A stretch of DNA of 64,000 nucleotides, taken from Lineus longissimus. Its lineage: Eukaryota; Nemertea; Pilidiophora; Heteronemertea; Lineidae. The stretch lies in contig NC_088321.1 in the NCBI RefSeq assembly GCF_910592395.1, positions 11,286,001-11,350,000 of the forward strand. The letters run 5' to 3'. The position numbers were made by a program, and so were the translations under genes. A model generated the notes under the pieces. It searched no databases. It worked only from the letters and a program-made list of their open reading frames with translations, and was not told the DNA's origin. Below are positions 1 through 11,963 of the stretch, in pieces; positions within the stretch are counted from its first letter, which is position 1, and each line of letters opens with the position of its first letter.

Positions 1-266
1 TAATGTCGGCGCTTCGATTAGCCCTATAACCCAAAGGGGGTCAATCAATGGGCGAATTTCAAAAAGTGAATCGTTCCCATATTCCCATATTCCAGAAGGT
101 CACGCGCTCGTTTTTCGCACTCAGCGAAGTGCTATAAATAGATAACGTAGATAGTATGCCAAAGGAAACGATAATCTAACTCAAAGGCTGGGTAATAGGC
201 AGGAAGCTGTATTAGCTACAATGCTACCATAAGGGTAATATCCAGCTATACTAATAACCTCATCAT

Positions 267-286
267 CCCCCCCCCCCCCCCCCCCC
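267..286. repeat. Poly-C tract (20 bases)
   Basis: An uninterrupted run of C, the longest homopolymer of C or G in the window. It could form an i-motif, or a G-quadruplex on the other strand. Length is prone to sequencing error. Confidence 0.9.
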
Positions 287-3200
287 ATATAAAGATGTTC
301 CCCTGTAACTGGTTCCATATGTTCCCAGGGACTGAAGTTCCTCCCGGTGTGTTTCGGTTTGCATTCCAACAAACTCTCTGGAGCATTGACTACATTCAGA
401 TGGAAAATAATTGTGGGAAGGAACTAAAGCCCTCGCCCTAACCAAATCTTTCCTTCTTACTCGAGTTTAGTTTCTTACTCGAATCGGCCCTCACCCAGGT
501 CCTTATCCCAACTCAAACTTATGGAAAGTAGGCGCGGTCCAAAATCACCCCTATCGTTTTCCACGGTAGCATAATTGTACCTCTTTAAAAAACCATAGAT
601 TTATTATGTAGGTTCTATCATCTACTTCGACCTTAATAACCTGTATAGACAATTTACAATGGTTTAGTGGGCAGTGTGCTATTGAACATAGCTTAACGCA
701 GTTGCGTTATTCATTTCTCGTTTAAGATCTCTTGACAAAGCTGGCTAGCCCCATGGAAATGATCACCTTACTCGAACTTGGTCAAAGGCTGCTTAAAACG
801 ACTGCAGTCCATTGTACATGTATCAATCAATTGGTAATGTTTCTTTTTTACAATAATGATCTTACACATGGTTTAATCGGGTCCATCAGCGCTAAATTAG
901 GATCAACATGTGCCTCGTCTATAAAACTAGACTGTGAACGAGGGCTTATTATAAACCGCGAGTTGCGGAATACGAAATCGCGAGATGCTAACCTCGGTGA
1001 GAGTACCATGTGCCACAGGATGTATTGCAAATATGGACCCTGAAAAGGCGAACATTCATGAGACCGAGGCTGTAGTAGGGAGCTATCCTTGTTTTGATTG
1101 GCCAATTGAAATAGACTCCGCTCTGCGATGTGTGGAATTTAACCAAATTTATAACCTAGTTTCGATGGTCAGACTAACCCACGCTATTGTTTGGGGTGAC
1201 CAGACGTTCACCATGTGCATGCCCTGTGTTATCGGTTAATCATGTGTATGGTGACTTGTGCCGCCAGGCGTAACGTGAAAATAATCTTGATACATGCAGC
1301 ATCCTGATCATGAACCTTGTGGTATTATACTCACAGTATGTATTGATAAGTTGCAAAAACCTTCGTGGTCAAGATGAACATGCAGTTGCATGTAACCTTT
1401 GTTATTGTCTTCAGCCCTACTATCATTGAATGGAGAAGTGGACAGCAGCATCAGAAATGGTGATTGTCATGGTCCAGGGAAGTAGAAAATCTTTTAGCAG
1501 AAAATACTGATTACTCATCTCGCGATTTCGCGATTTCTCATCTTGCGGTTTATAATAAGCCGTGCACGGGTGCAGACGCAGATTACCTGCCATTTAAACC
1601 TCCAGCACCAGGTAGCAAGGTACTCGCACTGCATCACGTTATCAATATTCCACTGTGCATTAGGTTGGATGAGTCATAGCGGATAGGCCAATATTTAAGG
1701 CAGTGGTACTACTGGTGAACAGTGTCAGTGTCGCGATTCTACAAAGTTACGTCGTTCTTCGTTTCGCCATTCCGGATCCAGTACAATATTGGAAGAAGAA
1801 AAAAAGAAAGAAATATGAACACTTAGTTGGCCTCAAAGAAGGGACCATCTGTGCTCAAAGGCTGCCTGAGCGACCTTTAAGATGCTGCATTAGGAGAACA
1901 CCACTATTGCCATTAGGATTTTTTTCCATTCTGTATTGTGAATGTCGTACATGTAGAAGATATAGCTCTGGGCGTGGACGTTTAGAAGGTTTCTCGTGTT
2001 TGTGACTCTGAGGCAGTTGCATGCTGAAATACTCGTGGTGACTGTGTAGCTGAGCAATCTCGCAAATGCCCTCGGTGATAGTCAGAATGATTGCTGTGGT
2101 ATTCATTAAACAGATCGACAAGGTCTTTAATCATAGCGTGACTACAACTAACAGCACGTACCCTAGGCCAGGAATACACCCCAATATGTCCTTGCTCCTA
2201 TGCCATATTTCCAGAGTTATAAAAACATAAAAAGATCACTAGCGCTTCGTTCTGTAGTAATGTTGATGTACAATGTCACCCACGGTAATAAAGGTCTTAT
2301 GATTTTCTGCGAGTGGAGCACTTTTTGACTTGGTTGCCAAAGAACGGGGCAATTCAAGCTAATACGGCAAAGACAGGACAGCATGACGCTCCTTCATGAT
2401 GACGCTCTTTTTTAAAGTAATGTTCTCCCGGCCTTCTGACCGTGACTCTATATGTCCTTGGCTGAATTCAAATAAATCTGCTACAAAATGTCTTTATTTG
2501 TTGTATTTCGTCTTCGTCTTCACGCCTACCCCAGACACCTTTAACCCGGTGCTGGTGTGAATGGTCTAGTTGTGGACGAAAAACTAACACCAAATGTTTA
2601 TACTGGGATATGGCAACGTTTGGGAACATTATTACTACTATCCACATGGGCACCGTCGATAGGGGGAGTTCCTCTCAGCATTGGCGCATATCCGGATGTG
2701 TGCGGCACAGACGTCCTCCATTATTAAATAAAAAATAACTGTCAAAAATACTTCGCCCCCAATTTCAAGACGGGTTCGGCATTTCATGGATACGTCAAAC
2801 ATTGGCTTCGTTAGTATGATAAACAAGAAAATACCTTTGCAAATTCATCAATGTCAGAACGGAAATAACAGTTTATCATTAGACCTTGTCAGAGATTTCC
2901 TGTATGTATTACTAACGTATAGTGTAATCTGCCAAACATATCAGGCTGGTGTTTTAATTTTGCAAATTTTGCGAGTATTATCAAACCGATGAAAGAAAAA
3001 TCGCGCCTCTTCTTCTTTTTCACAGTTCACCCAGTTATGAGAAAATGAGACTACTTTAGTGTTTTATGAAAATTGTCGCGAATCATAAAAAATAAGGTAG
3101 AGGATACATACACATCATGATGTGTATTGAACATAACAATTATGGTTGCTTCCACAGTATGATCTGAGTGCAAGCAAGCAACACGCTTCCGTACACATCA

Positions 3201-3334
3201 TGGTGTGAGAGCAACAGAAAGTATATTTTCTGTTCATAGAATTTATATCAATATTCATTAGGCCCACTTGCTCTAATGCCAGCAGCCTGGCGAGAGGGCA
3301 GTTGTACCGTATAATATTTGATTAGCTGGCGGCT

Positions 3335-3440
3335 AACCAACCGGCTGCATCGGAAAGAGGCGGGACTCGAACCTTCGACATTTTGTTTCCGTTTCAATCG
3401 GGTTTGGCTAAGTTGGCAAATTCATGATAATCATAAAATT
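3335..3440 (-). mobile_element. Probable SINE fragment with B box
   Basis: The minus strand holds AAGGTTCGAGTCCCGCCTC, a good RNA polymerase III B box within a tRNA-like arm. The upstream part (TTTGCCAACTTAGCCAAACC) only weakly resembles an A box. It looks like a decayed tRNA-derived repeat rather than a tRNA gene. Confidence 0.4.
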
Positions 3441-5845
3441 CGTAACAACGAAAACAAAAAAGGCGCTAAGATTGTGCAGGTTACAGTTACTTCGTACATG
3501 TATATTTTTGTGCATGCCATTTTGTCGGCTTTTTAGTATGAAAGAAGGTTATAATTCAAACCAACAAACGTAAAGACAGAATGTAATGAAATGTAGATTT
3601 TCAAAGACGCTACGAGATGCATTTTGAAACGATTAATATTGATAGCACAATTCGTAGTTACCATTAACCTGTCTGGATCCCCTTAATGAAGAAAAAATCC
3701 ATGAATTTTCCTTTTAACGACATCTCCCCACTTTAATACTGCTCGCTGTTCAAACAGCATGTTTAAACATTGTACCCGCCAGCAAGATTACAAGGAAAGC
3801 GTTTCACTGGCAGTACATTAGAATACAAGGTCTTTCTTCATGTTAGTTTATTTTGGATTATTCGTCAATATAGTAGTTCTACCAGTGTCGACCAGTTTTG
3901 CCTCTGTCGTCTTGGGGTCAATTTCCAAACGGTTCTCGCCGACATGGTTTATGTTTGGTCAGACACAATTTTCACTCCATTTTCAATGCTGTACACAGTC
4001 ATCTCAGTTGAGTCACATAATCGAGTCTAATTATCAGAACGAAACGTTGTGATATATATTGGAAGAAATTGTCAGTTAGATTGCTTTAAATATTAAAATC
4101 AATATATCCAAACCCGACAGAGCTTGTGAGTTGTCACACGTGCACGACCCGCAGAGAGAGATTGTTACCCATTTCTTTTGCGTGAACTTTAATAGTTAAT
4201 AGTAATGTCCAGCTTTTATTTGGACGTGTAACCTGTTTTATTTCAATAATAACTTGGTCCTCCATAAATTAATGAACCAAGACAAGAATTTTGTGTTAGG
4301 AACAGTCAAAACATAACCGACAGACACCAAGAAGTGTCAAGCTTTAAAAAGTTTCCCAGCAACATACTTTAGTATCAAATCACATACAATCTCGTGTTGT
4401 AAACGGGGTAATGTTCGCGTCTTTTCATATTACCGATTCGCAATTTCTATATTCAATGAAATTGTAACGGTTTTATTTTAATTTTAGCTGATTACAAAGT
4501 TTCTTTCGGTTTTTCCAATACAAAAAACAAATCACAAAATACATTTTCGTTTATCATGGTTAGGCCTACTTTGGTAATTGACAAAAATAGAACTAGCGTT
4601 ACAGAAAAACAAAACCAAGCTCAGAAAGGCATTCCTCAATAGACAAGATAGACGTAATCATATCAGAAAGAAAGATCTGATATCGCCAAAAGCTACACTT
4701 AGTCGATTTCTCCATTCAAATATAGTAGATATCGATACTGTTGTCCTATATAATCAAATCAACTAGATTAGCCTAAGGCAAGTGCCGACTGACCATTCAC
4801 CTAATACCAAATCAGCCTCATGCGTTTCCGGGTCTCTCGTAGCGCGCAAGCGCACCCTTGAAGCTTTTACGCCGGCTGCCGCTGGTAAATATTGCCACAC
4901 AGGAAACTAGACCTGGGTGTGTTCCTGGCTAACGGTGGCGAAATGGGATATACTTGACGTATGAAAACACATTACACTTGGTGGAAACTGAAGTACAGGT
5001 TGACCCAAAAGTACGACCCATATAATGCCGATACAATCACCTAGTGACAATTGTAGATGTTGTCCACACTCACTCTTACAATCACAGTGACACTGGTCTC
5101 ATATAAAGGTCTGTGCACAGTCCTCTTTATACAAAGCATATTTTTCTGACTTGACATTTTCATGGCTTCAGATGACACAAAACTAAATTCCGGAGCTGAT
5201 GCCGGTGTGGAATCCGATTTACGAAATCGCAGGTTTGGCAAGCCTTGAAAACAGCCACGAACGACAAAATGCGATGTATTCTATCGACGATTTTGTTGAC
5301 AATGTCCTCTAATTTATTCTTCTTCCTTATAAGTATAAATGGGGTCTATGACACCAGGGACAGGCCTTCCTGCATCTTACTTATTCGCTCGTGCAGATTG
5401 CTACACACTGATCTCCCTTTTACATCACCGTCGCTCCAAGTTGAATCACCATCGCTCGAATAAAAGACAAAATAAATCCGGCCAGGTCGTCAACCTAAAG
5501 CCAACTGGTTATTTTTTCCTCCTATCTAACTGGCTCGATCTTTTGCCGGATGCAAAGTCTCGCATTGATTAGTAGAAATGCCATTTTGCACAAGGTTAAA
5601 AAATGATGGCCTCTTTTGATGAGGTACGTGGCCAGAGTGGTTTAACTGACTTAGTCATTGCTTTACAATCTCTTCGCCACTGTGCAGCTTTGTTGACAAA
5701 GGTGGGAATTGTCGTGTTTACGTGTTGACGAGACCACCATGCTACAGTCGTAGACCACGTTGTCTGATGTAGCTGTCTTGGACAAAGTTAGTCTTATCTC
5801 CTACAGGCATCCCGGAGAATCGAAGTCTTCAACTCCGAGCATAAC

Positions 5846-6015
5846 CCGGTGTGACAGCGGATATAGTCCCCCTGGAGTCATAGTCCGGTAGCATTGTATT
5901 TGACCAATTAAGCAGCATGATCTATTGTACCGCTAACCCTAACCAAAACATTTAGCAATGTGGGCTATTGTTACACGGACTATCAGCCCTAGGACTACTA
6001 TCCCCGCCACACCGG
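5846..6015 (+). mobile_element. MITE family 1, copy A (170 bp)
   Basis: Bounded by CCGGTGTGACAGCGG and, inverted, CCCCGCCACACCGG. Imperfect terminal inverted repeats extend about 40 bases. It has no coding capacity. The same 170-bp element occurs in the opposite orientation at 36888-37057, and a diverged copy lies at 63420-63610. The interior contains CTAACCCTAACC, a telomere-like dimer conserved in all three. I could not read a target-site duplication, so the superfamily is unassigned. Confidence 0.8.
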
Positions 6016-7109
6016 TTTCAAACATCTCTTGTTCCTGGGTTCATGATCAGAGTCCCTCCTTCGTTGCTCGATCTGCAACGGTGCGCCTTCCTGGCATAGC
6101 TGCGTATGACTGCACCAAGTTGATGTTTGCCTTCGGATCGAATAATACTGGACCTGCTGTAGACAGCGTCTTAGCACCATATATATATATTGACCTGCTT
6201 AGATAGCAGCAGGTATAAGCACTAGATCGTAAAAAAGCAACCAAATCGAAATTGTTTTTACTTATACAGCCTACTAGAGGCAGGTTTAAACCTGAAACTT
6301 CGACCATTGTTCACAAAAGAGCCCAATATCCGAATGTAAGTAAAATAATCTGAATTAGACATTTGAATTTCGCCAATACACGAAATCGGGGAACTCCATC
6401 CGAGCAGACTGATCCGTGTGAGCGTCTTTCAGTGACGACTGCCGCGGGTCCGTGGCCCAGATGGAATTGAAACCGTCTTTCTTACTGTACGCCAACCGTT
6501 TGCCAATCGCCAATTTTGTGTCACGGCGGCAAATTCGGGGAGAAATACGCTTTATGATAATGTAAAGGTGGATTCATTAGCGAATAATACGATGATACAG
6601 AGGCTGATATTGTTATTTCGTTGTTGGGCGGGTCCCGGGTCATGCCAGTAGGCACCTTGGCGATAGATCGTACGCGGGAGGGTACAATCCGATCTGGAAC
6701 TCGCGTAATGCTCGAAATATAGGAGGTGACAGAGGGTTTCGTATGATGAATGGAAAGATGTAAATCTGTTAGTGTAGCGGTGCGAATTGTATCTTCAAAG
6801 CAAGGGTAGCAATATCAGTTGGAGTTTCAAAAAGGGTTACTCCAATGAATAACTGCGAAAAAATTGGCTTAACTGAAATATTTGAAAACTGTCTAGTACA
6901 GAGATCGAGGACTGCCATAGAAATAATACATCAGTACAGTGTTAATCAAAACGAGCATGGCAACGGAAGGTTGTTTGCGCGTCGGAGGAACGATAGACTC
7001 TGCCGCAAATGTACAGACTTCTTTCATTTCCCACAATAGCAATGCGCCAAAAAATGTTACTAGACGTTTCTACTTATCACTAGAGTAAAATACGCTTCAT
7101 TTTTTCAAT
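6016..7109. other. No gene recognised
   Basis: Contains a short AT dinucleotide run near 6179 but no repeat, gene or RNA that I can support. Confidence 0.5.
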
Positions 7110-7352
7110 GGTCATTTCCCCAATTTGTTGGCCTTGTGATCGAGAGGTCCCGGGTTCGATACCTGTCCGATACCACTTGGTAACCCTCAACTTGCCTGAA
7201 ATGTTCTTGCGTGCGCTAGATTGTGGCTGCTCTTGGTTCTCAAGAAAGGTTTCTTGATAGGTTGAGTAATAATATTTGCGATTGTAAAGCGCTTTGAAAC
7301 AGCTGATATTACAGTGAAAAGCGCAATATACCGGCATAAGAACTCACTATTA
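7110..7352 (+). mobile_element. tRNA-derived SINE
   Basis: The head contains GGCCTTGTGATCGAGAG and a B box, CGGGTTCGATACC, near 7150. The body leads into a tail with GTAAAGCGCTTTGAAACAG, an AAGCGCAATATA segment and ATTATTA. The tail resembles that of the minus-strand SINE at 25438-25768, but the head and body differ, so it is a separate subfamily. It directly abuts the 145-bp-unit element that starts at 7353. Confidence 0.7.
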
Positions 7353-8513
7353 TTATGCCCCCGCTAAAGTGGGGGCATTATGTACTTGGGTGGTTTCCGG
7401 CCGCCGCCGCGTCCGCCGCACTGAATTCCAGACTATAACTCAAGAACCCCTTGCTCGGCTGACTTGAAATTTTTAGGGGGTGTAGGCCTAGTGTGTCAAA
7501 GGGTCCCTATTGTTTTTTGGCGCGTTCCAAAATCCAATATGGCCGCCAGCCGCCATCTTAGATTTTCGCATTCCGCTCGTTAACTGGAGAACCGGAGGTC
7601 CAACAGTCTTCAAACTTTTGTGGCGTAATGGTCTATGGTAGGGGAGGTTCCCTATCGATTTTGGGCCCGACCCGAAATCAAAGATGGCCGTCAGCCCCCA
7701 TCTTAGATTTTCGCATTCCGCTCGTTAACTGGAGAACCGGAGGTCCAACAGTCTTCAAACTTTTGTGGCGTAATGGTCTATGGTAGGGGAGGTTCCCTAT
7801 CGATATTGGGCCCGACCCGAAATCAAAGATGGCCGCCAGCCACCATCTTAGATTTTGGCATTCCGCTCGTTAACTGGAGAACCAGAGGTCCAACAGTCTT
7901 CAAACTTTTGTGGTGTAATGGTCTATGGTAGGGGAGGTTCCCTATCGATTTTGGGCCCGACCCGAAATCAAAGATGGCCACCAGGTCCCCGACTTGGTGA
8001 TTTGTATTCCGCCCCGTAAATTAAGAACCGAGTGAGTGACAGACCTGAAACTTATGTGGTGTTATTACCTAGTGTAGGGGAGGTTCCCTATCCATTTTGG
8101 GCCCGATCTGAAATCCAAGATGGCTGCCAGGCCCGACTTGGTTTTTCGCATTCCGACCTGTAACTCAAGAACCAAGTGAGTGACAGACCTGAAACTTATG
8201 TGGTGTGATGAGGTTGTGTAGGGGAGGTTCCCTGTCGATTTTGGGCTTGACCCAAAATTCAATATGGCTGCCAGCAGCCAACTTAAATTTTGGTATTCCG
8301 ATTGTTAACTGAAGAACTAGAGGTTTGACACACTTCAAACTTTTGTGGTGCAATGGTCATTCAGGGGATGCTCTCTATCAATTTTGGGCGTGTTCCAAAA
8401 TCCAATATGGCTGCCAGCAGCCAACTTAGATTTTGGTATTCCGATTGTTAACTGAAGAACTAGAGGTTTGACACACTTCAAACTTTTGTGGTGTGAGCGG
8501 GGCATACATTCGC
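7353..8513. repeat. Element built of about eight 145-bp tandem units
   Basis: Anchoring on the AACTxGAGAACC block gives unit phases at about 7441, 7586, 7731, 7876, 8023, 8166, 8311 and 8454, that is about 145 bp each. Units 2-4 are nearly identical; the outer units are more diverged. Most units contain AAAGATGGCCGCC-like and CCATCTTAGATTTT-like blocks facing each other. The left edge is a hairpin (CCCCCGCTAAAGTGGGGG) and the right edge GAGCGGGGCATA is an inverted match to it, so the whole may be a mobile element with short inverted ends. No protein is convincingly encoded. Confidence 0.75.
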
Positions 8514-9360
8514 AATTTGCCCCAATTGCGTTATATATTTCTAGTTAAACCTGACCATGCCATCAACACGAACTAAGGTCGGTTACTAACATTTTGTCAT
8601 TTAAAGCATAAGTTAAGTTGACTGAGAATCAAATAAGAATCTGATTGTAATTTCGACATTGGCTGTTAAGAAGAATATATAGGCCAGTTTATGGTTGAAC
8701 ATTTTGCGGTTGGATAAACCGATGTGTTGGTACAAAGGCATGCTAAGGAAAAAAAGAGCTTGTAAAAATACTTTTGGAAAAGAGTGACGCAAGCCCGGTA
8801 ATTTGGCCACGTCAATTCAAACAAATAGAAATTGTAGATTGAAATATTTAAATCAATATCACTTACCTATTTTTGCATCAAGCACATTGTAGAATGGCGG
8901 GCAAGGTTATGGAAAGAGAAGAAAGAAATAACTAATTCAGAACTATTGCTAATATTTATGAAATACCTCAATATAATAACTTCTGAAAAACAGTACCACA
9001 GGCGGAAACGCTTGGACTGTGAATCCATCCAATATCGAGATCGACTTCCGTAAAAGCACTGAAAGGAATGCGTGATTATATTGGTCGGATTTAAAAACTT
9101 GTCAGTTACCAACCGATGCATTAACTACAGTTGCCTTTAGGCAGGTTTATGCTATACGTACAACTCCACGCATGCACGATCGACGAAGTACGAAGTACGG
9201 AGTATGTGTAAAGGTATTTTATCGACTATTCAAATGAAAATATTTCCCGGGATTCCTCCTAAAACTGAGTACAATAGACGATTTACGAGTATCGCGTAAA
9301 TGAAATGACAGCACACATACCTTAGTTCGTACTTGGTCGGTCAATATGGGCATTGCGAAA
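8514..9360. other. No gene recognised
   Basis: AT-rich stretch between the 145-bp-unit element and the first family 2 MITE. Only short frames without motifs. Confidence 0.5.
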
Positions 9361-9540
9361 CCGGTGTAACATCTGTGGTTGTTTCCCATGTGTCAGTGTT
9401 TCCAAACAATAGGCAGCTAGAGAGACCACGACTTTTCAATAGGGGGGATACACAGAAAAACTTGTCAATCTATTTTTGAGCGTTCCCAAACAATGAGGGG
9501 AAACACTCAAACACAGAAACACTCAAAAACATTACACCGG
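9361..9540 (+). mobile_element. MITE family 2, copy C (180 bp)
   Basis: Starts CCGGTGTAACATCTG and ends AAAACATTACACCGG. It is nearly identical along its full 180 bp to 10314-10493 in the same orientation. The terminal 8-10 bases are those of family 1 but the interior is different, so the two families may share one mobilising transposase. Non-coding. Confidence 0.8.
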
Positions 9541-9682
9541 CACTAGGCCGAATTTATACCGAAGTGGATATATTAATTGGTCGTCTCACCAAAACCGCGA
9601 GGGTGGAGCTAAAACCGAGGCAGACTAAAATATCTCTAATTAAACGACGAAAAATGTGGTTTTCACATTTTCCACCCACCTA

Positions 9683-9712
9683 AGCGGTTATGGTTGCCTA
9701 ACCATAACCGCT
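9683..9712. repeat. Perfect 13-bp-stem hairpin of a dispersed family
   Basis: AGCGGTTATGGTT, a 4-base loop, then AACCATAACCGCT. Degenerate versions of the surrounding ACCCAAGCGGTTxTGGTTGC occur near 44885 and 54250, and an inverted one near 45870. No transcription context shows it to be a terminator. Confidence 0.5.
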
Positions 9713-10009
9713 GAATTCAAAACGAGGCTTCGTTTGCGCATAGTGCATTTACACTAGAAAGTCCGTTCGTTCTAAATCCAGGTATTTTATAATTTGAAAC
9801 CATAAGTTTGTTATTTTATCACATCGGGGGACACAGAACCCTGAAAACATAGGTCCAATGGAAGATTAACCCGGGGAACGAAGTTACGCACCCGACAATA
9901 CACTCCCTATTCAACTCTGCATCCCTGACGGTACCGAATGATGTCTCGTAAACCATCCAAATTAAGATAGTTGCGGTTGAATAGGTCTGCTTTCGACATC
10001 AGAGCCTCA

Positions 10010-10115
10010 TTAGACTAATTCATTTTCCCAGAGGAAATACATTGAAGTCAAATCTGCCAACAGAATCTGACAACAATGTTAACAATAATTTACTTTAACA
10101 ATGATGATGATTGAT
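10010..10115 (+). repeat. Diverged dispersed repeat, copy 1
   Basis: Contains TGAAGTCAAATCTGCC, CAGAATCTGACAACAA and ATGATGATGATTGAT, in the order found at 12925-13035. No coding signal. Confidence 0.5.
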
Positions 10116-10313
10116 GTAGCTTGCCACACAAAGAACGAAATCTACTGAAGACGCCATCTTAGATTTTTGGAGGACACATTAAGGCAAAATCTTTGTCGAT
10201 AGTTTCTCCTGTATCGTTTTTATCGCGATCACTGATGTACTCTACAAATGTGTTGTAATGTGCATGGTTGTTTATTTGGGTGAATGATTGCTTATGACAG
10301 GTGCTACAAATCG

Positions 10314-10493
10314 CCGGTGTAACATCTGTGGTTGTTCCCCATGTGTCAGTGTTTCCAAACAATAGGCAGCTAGAGAGACCACGACTTTTCAATAGGGGGG
10401 ATACACAGAAAAACTTGTCAATCTATTTTTGAGCGTTCCCAAACAATGAGAGGAAACACTGAAAAACAGAAACACTCAAAAACGTTACACCGG
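10314..10493 (+). mobile_element. MITE family 2, copy D (180 bp)
   Basis: A direct copy of 9361-9540 with only a handful of differences, starting CCGGTGTAACATCTG and ending AAAACGTTACACCGG. The flanks of the two copies do not match, so this is independent insertion rather than tandem duplication. No target-site duplication is obvious. Confidence 0.8.
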
Positions 10494-11465
10494 GACTAAA
10501 CCACTGGCGGCTTGATCCCAAGGCTAATTCTAAATATGTATACCGATTTGCTAATTGCTAGCCCCGTGGTATTGGTGTTCCAAAATAATGTCAGACAGAG
10601 AAATGATTGGCAATAGTCATTTATGATTCGTCTAAACTTGAACTAAAATGGCTACCGGCCACAAAACCCTCGATACCACTGCCCAGCCTTGTTCTTAAAA
10701 AACATTCGGCAGCATGATTACGTTTCCTTGCTGCGAGAATCCAAGTGATATTTGAGTTAACCAAATGATCTTTGTTCAGCGTATACCTCGATAGATCAGG
10801 TAGAAGCTACCTCTCAGAAAAATGTTTACTTCAGACAGGCTGGTTCTTATAGATGTATACCAAGTCAGTGTAACCCGTGTTGCTCTTCAAATCCCTACCA
10901 GAACACAACATGACCTACCAACCATGTACTGACATAAGCACAAAGGAACATTGGTGTATTGAACACAGCAGAGTGTTGATGGCCTCTAAAAACCAAGGTC
11001 GTAGGGTGGCTTTTTTCTTGCCTTTGCCAAGTCGAGAGATGACCACCCTAGTTTTCAAAGAAGACGATAGACGGAGTCTTATTTCCTGTAACAAGCTCAC
11101 CATTCTGGAGAGTGATGCTCATAATTTGATACAGATAAGGCTGAATTTTTATAAATTCGACTTTTGTTCTCATTAGGCTTATTCGATTTCGCCAGAGTCT
11201 TTCAAATAAAGAGTCCGGTCACGGCAAATTTCCTTTGATCCCAAAGCTCTCTCGGGCAATTAACTGGAACCCATGATGAAGATCTTTTTAATTCAGCTAA
11301 AAACTGAGCTGAGGTGCAAAACAGTGATGAAACGACCAAAATTCAACGAAAAATAGTTACTCTACATATGAATTATCGGGTTGCAAGTACAAACAATACA
11401 AATTATATTGATTAGAACGATCTAAAAATTTAGGCAGATGCGTTGCTTAGCTGTATATATCTGAT
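10494..11465. other. No gene recognised
   Basis: A 99-codon frame at 10877-11176 has no domain, no signal and no splice context, and I do not call it. Confidence 0.5.
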
Positions 11466-11783
11466 CAAGTAATGCTGTATTCCCCAACTAGGTCGCTGCG
11501 TTCAGAATCGGCATACGAGTTGTCAGTTCCAAGGTTCAGGCTTGAGATGTTCGGGAGGAGGGCATTCGTGACATTGGCCCCGAGAATGTGGAATGCTCTT
11601 CCGATAAACATCAGAACTGCCAATACCATCGACAGTTTTAGGACGATGCTCAAGACATTCCTCTTCAAACAGTACTTTAACATGTGACAATTTTGCAAAT
11701 GACATATTTCTGACTTTTGTGAGCGCCTTTGAACATTGTTTCAGTAAGTAAGGGCGCTTGTTAAGTGGTATTTATTATTATTA
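11466..11783 (+). mobile_element. 5'-truncated L2/CR1-like LINE, 3' end of reverse transcriptase ORF plus tail
   Basis: The frame at 11472-11687 ends with the C-terminal tail typical of jockey-superfamily non-LTR retrotransposons: VPRFRLEMFGRRAF, then APRMWNALPINIR, then a SFRTMLKTFLF close. It is followed by a GCGCCTTTGAA...GGGCGCTT hairpin and a TATTATTATTA tail, the usual L2-type 3' end. Only the last 70 or so codons of the original protein remain, so it cannot be active. A pogo-type MITE begins exactly at its tail. Confidence 0.8.
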
Positions 11784-11961
11784 CAGTAGAACCTCCCTTA
11801 GCGGACACCTCTATATAAAGGACAACCTCTCTATTAAGGACACTAGTTTTTGTCCCAAATTGGTTGTTTCCATTAAATTTGACCTCTCTAATCAGGACAC
11901 CTCTCTATTAAGGACCGCACTTGTCAGTCCCGAGGGTGTCCTTAGTAGAGAGGTTCTACTG
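11784..11961 (+). mobile_element. Pogo/Tc1-type MITE, copy 1 (178 bp, TA duplication)
   Basis: Flanked by TA on both sides (11782-11783 and 11962-11963) with inverted ends CAGTAGAACCTCCC and GAGAGGTTCTACTG. The interior is a palindromic series of CTCTCTATTAAGGACAC-like blocks. TA duplication and CAGTxGAACCTC ends are typical of pogo/Tigger-related elements of the Tc1/mariner superfamily. It has no transposase. It inserted into the TATTATTA tail of the LINE at 11466-11783. Confidence 0.85.
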
Positions 11962-11963
11962 TA

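Larger units (their letters stand above)
1..5845. other. No gene recognised
   Basis: Apart from the poly-C tract and a probable SINE fragment near 3.4 kb, I see only AT-rich sequence. The short open frames lack splice signals, protein motifs or codon bias. A perfect 16-base palindrome (ACACATCATGATGTGT) lies near 3111. Confidence 0.5.

Noticed and set aside
5930-5950. Telomeric repeat / interstitial telomere
   Set aside because: Only two units, and present in every copy of the MITE family, so it belongs to the element.
7140-7165. tRNA gene suggested by a good B box
   Set aside because: No acceptor or anticodon stem can be formed, and the sequence continues into a SINE body and tail.
7353-8513. 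CRISPR-like regular repeats
   Set aside because: Whole 145-bp units are repeated without unique spacers, in a eukaryotic setting with no cas genes.
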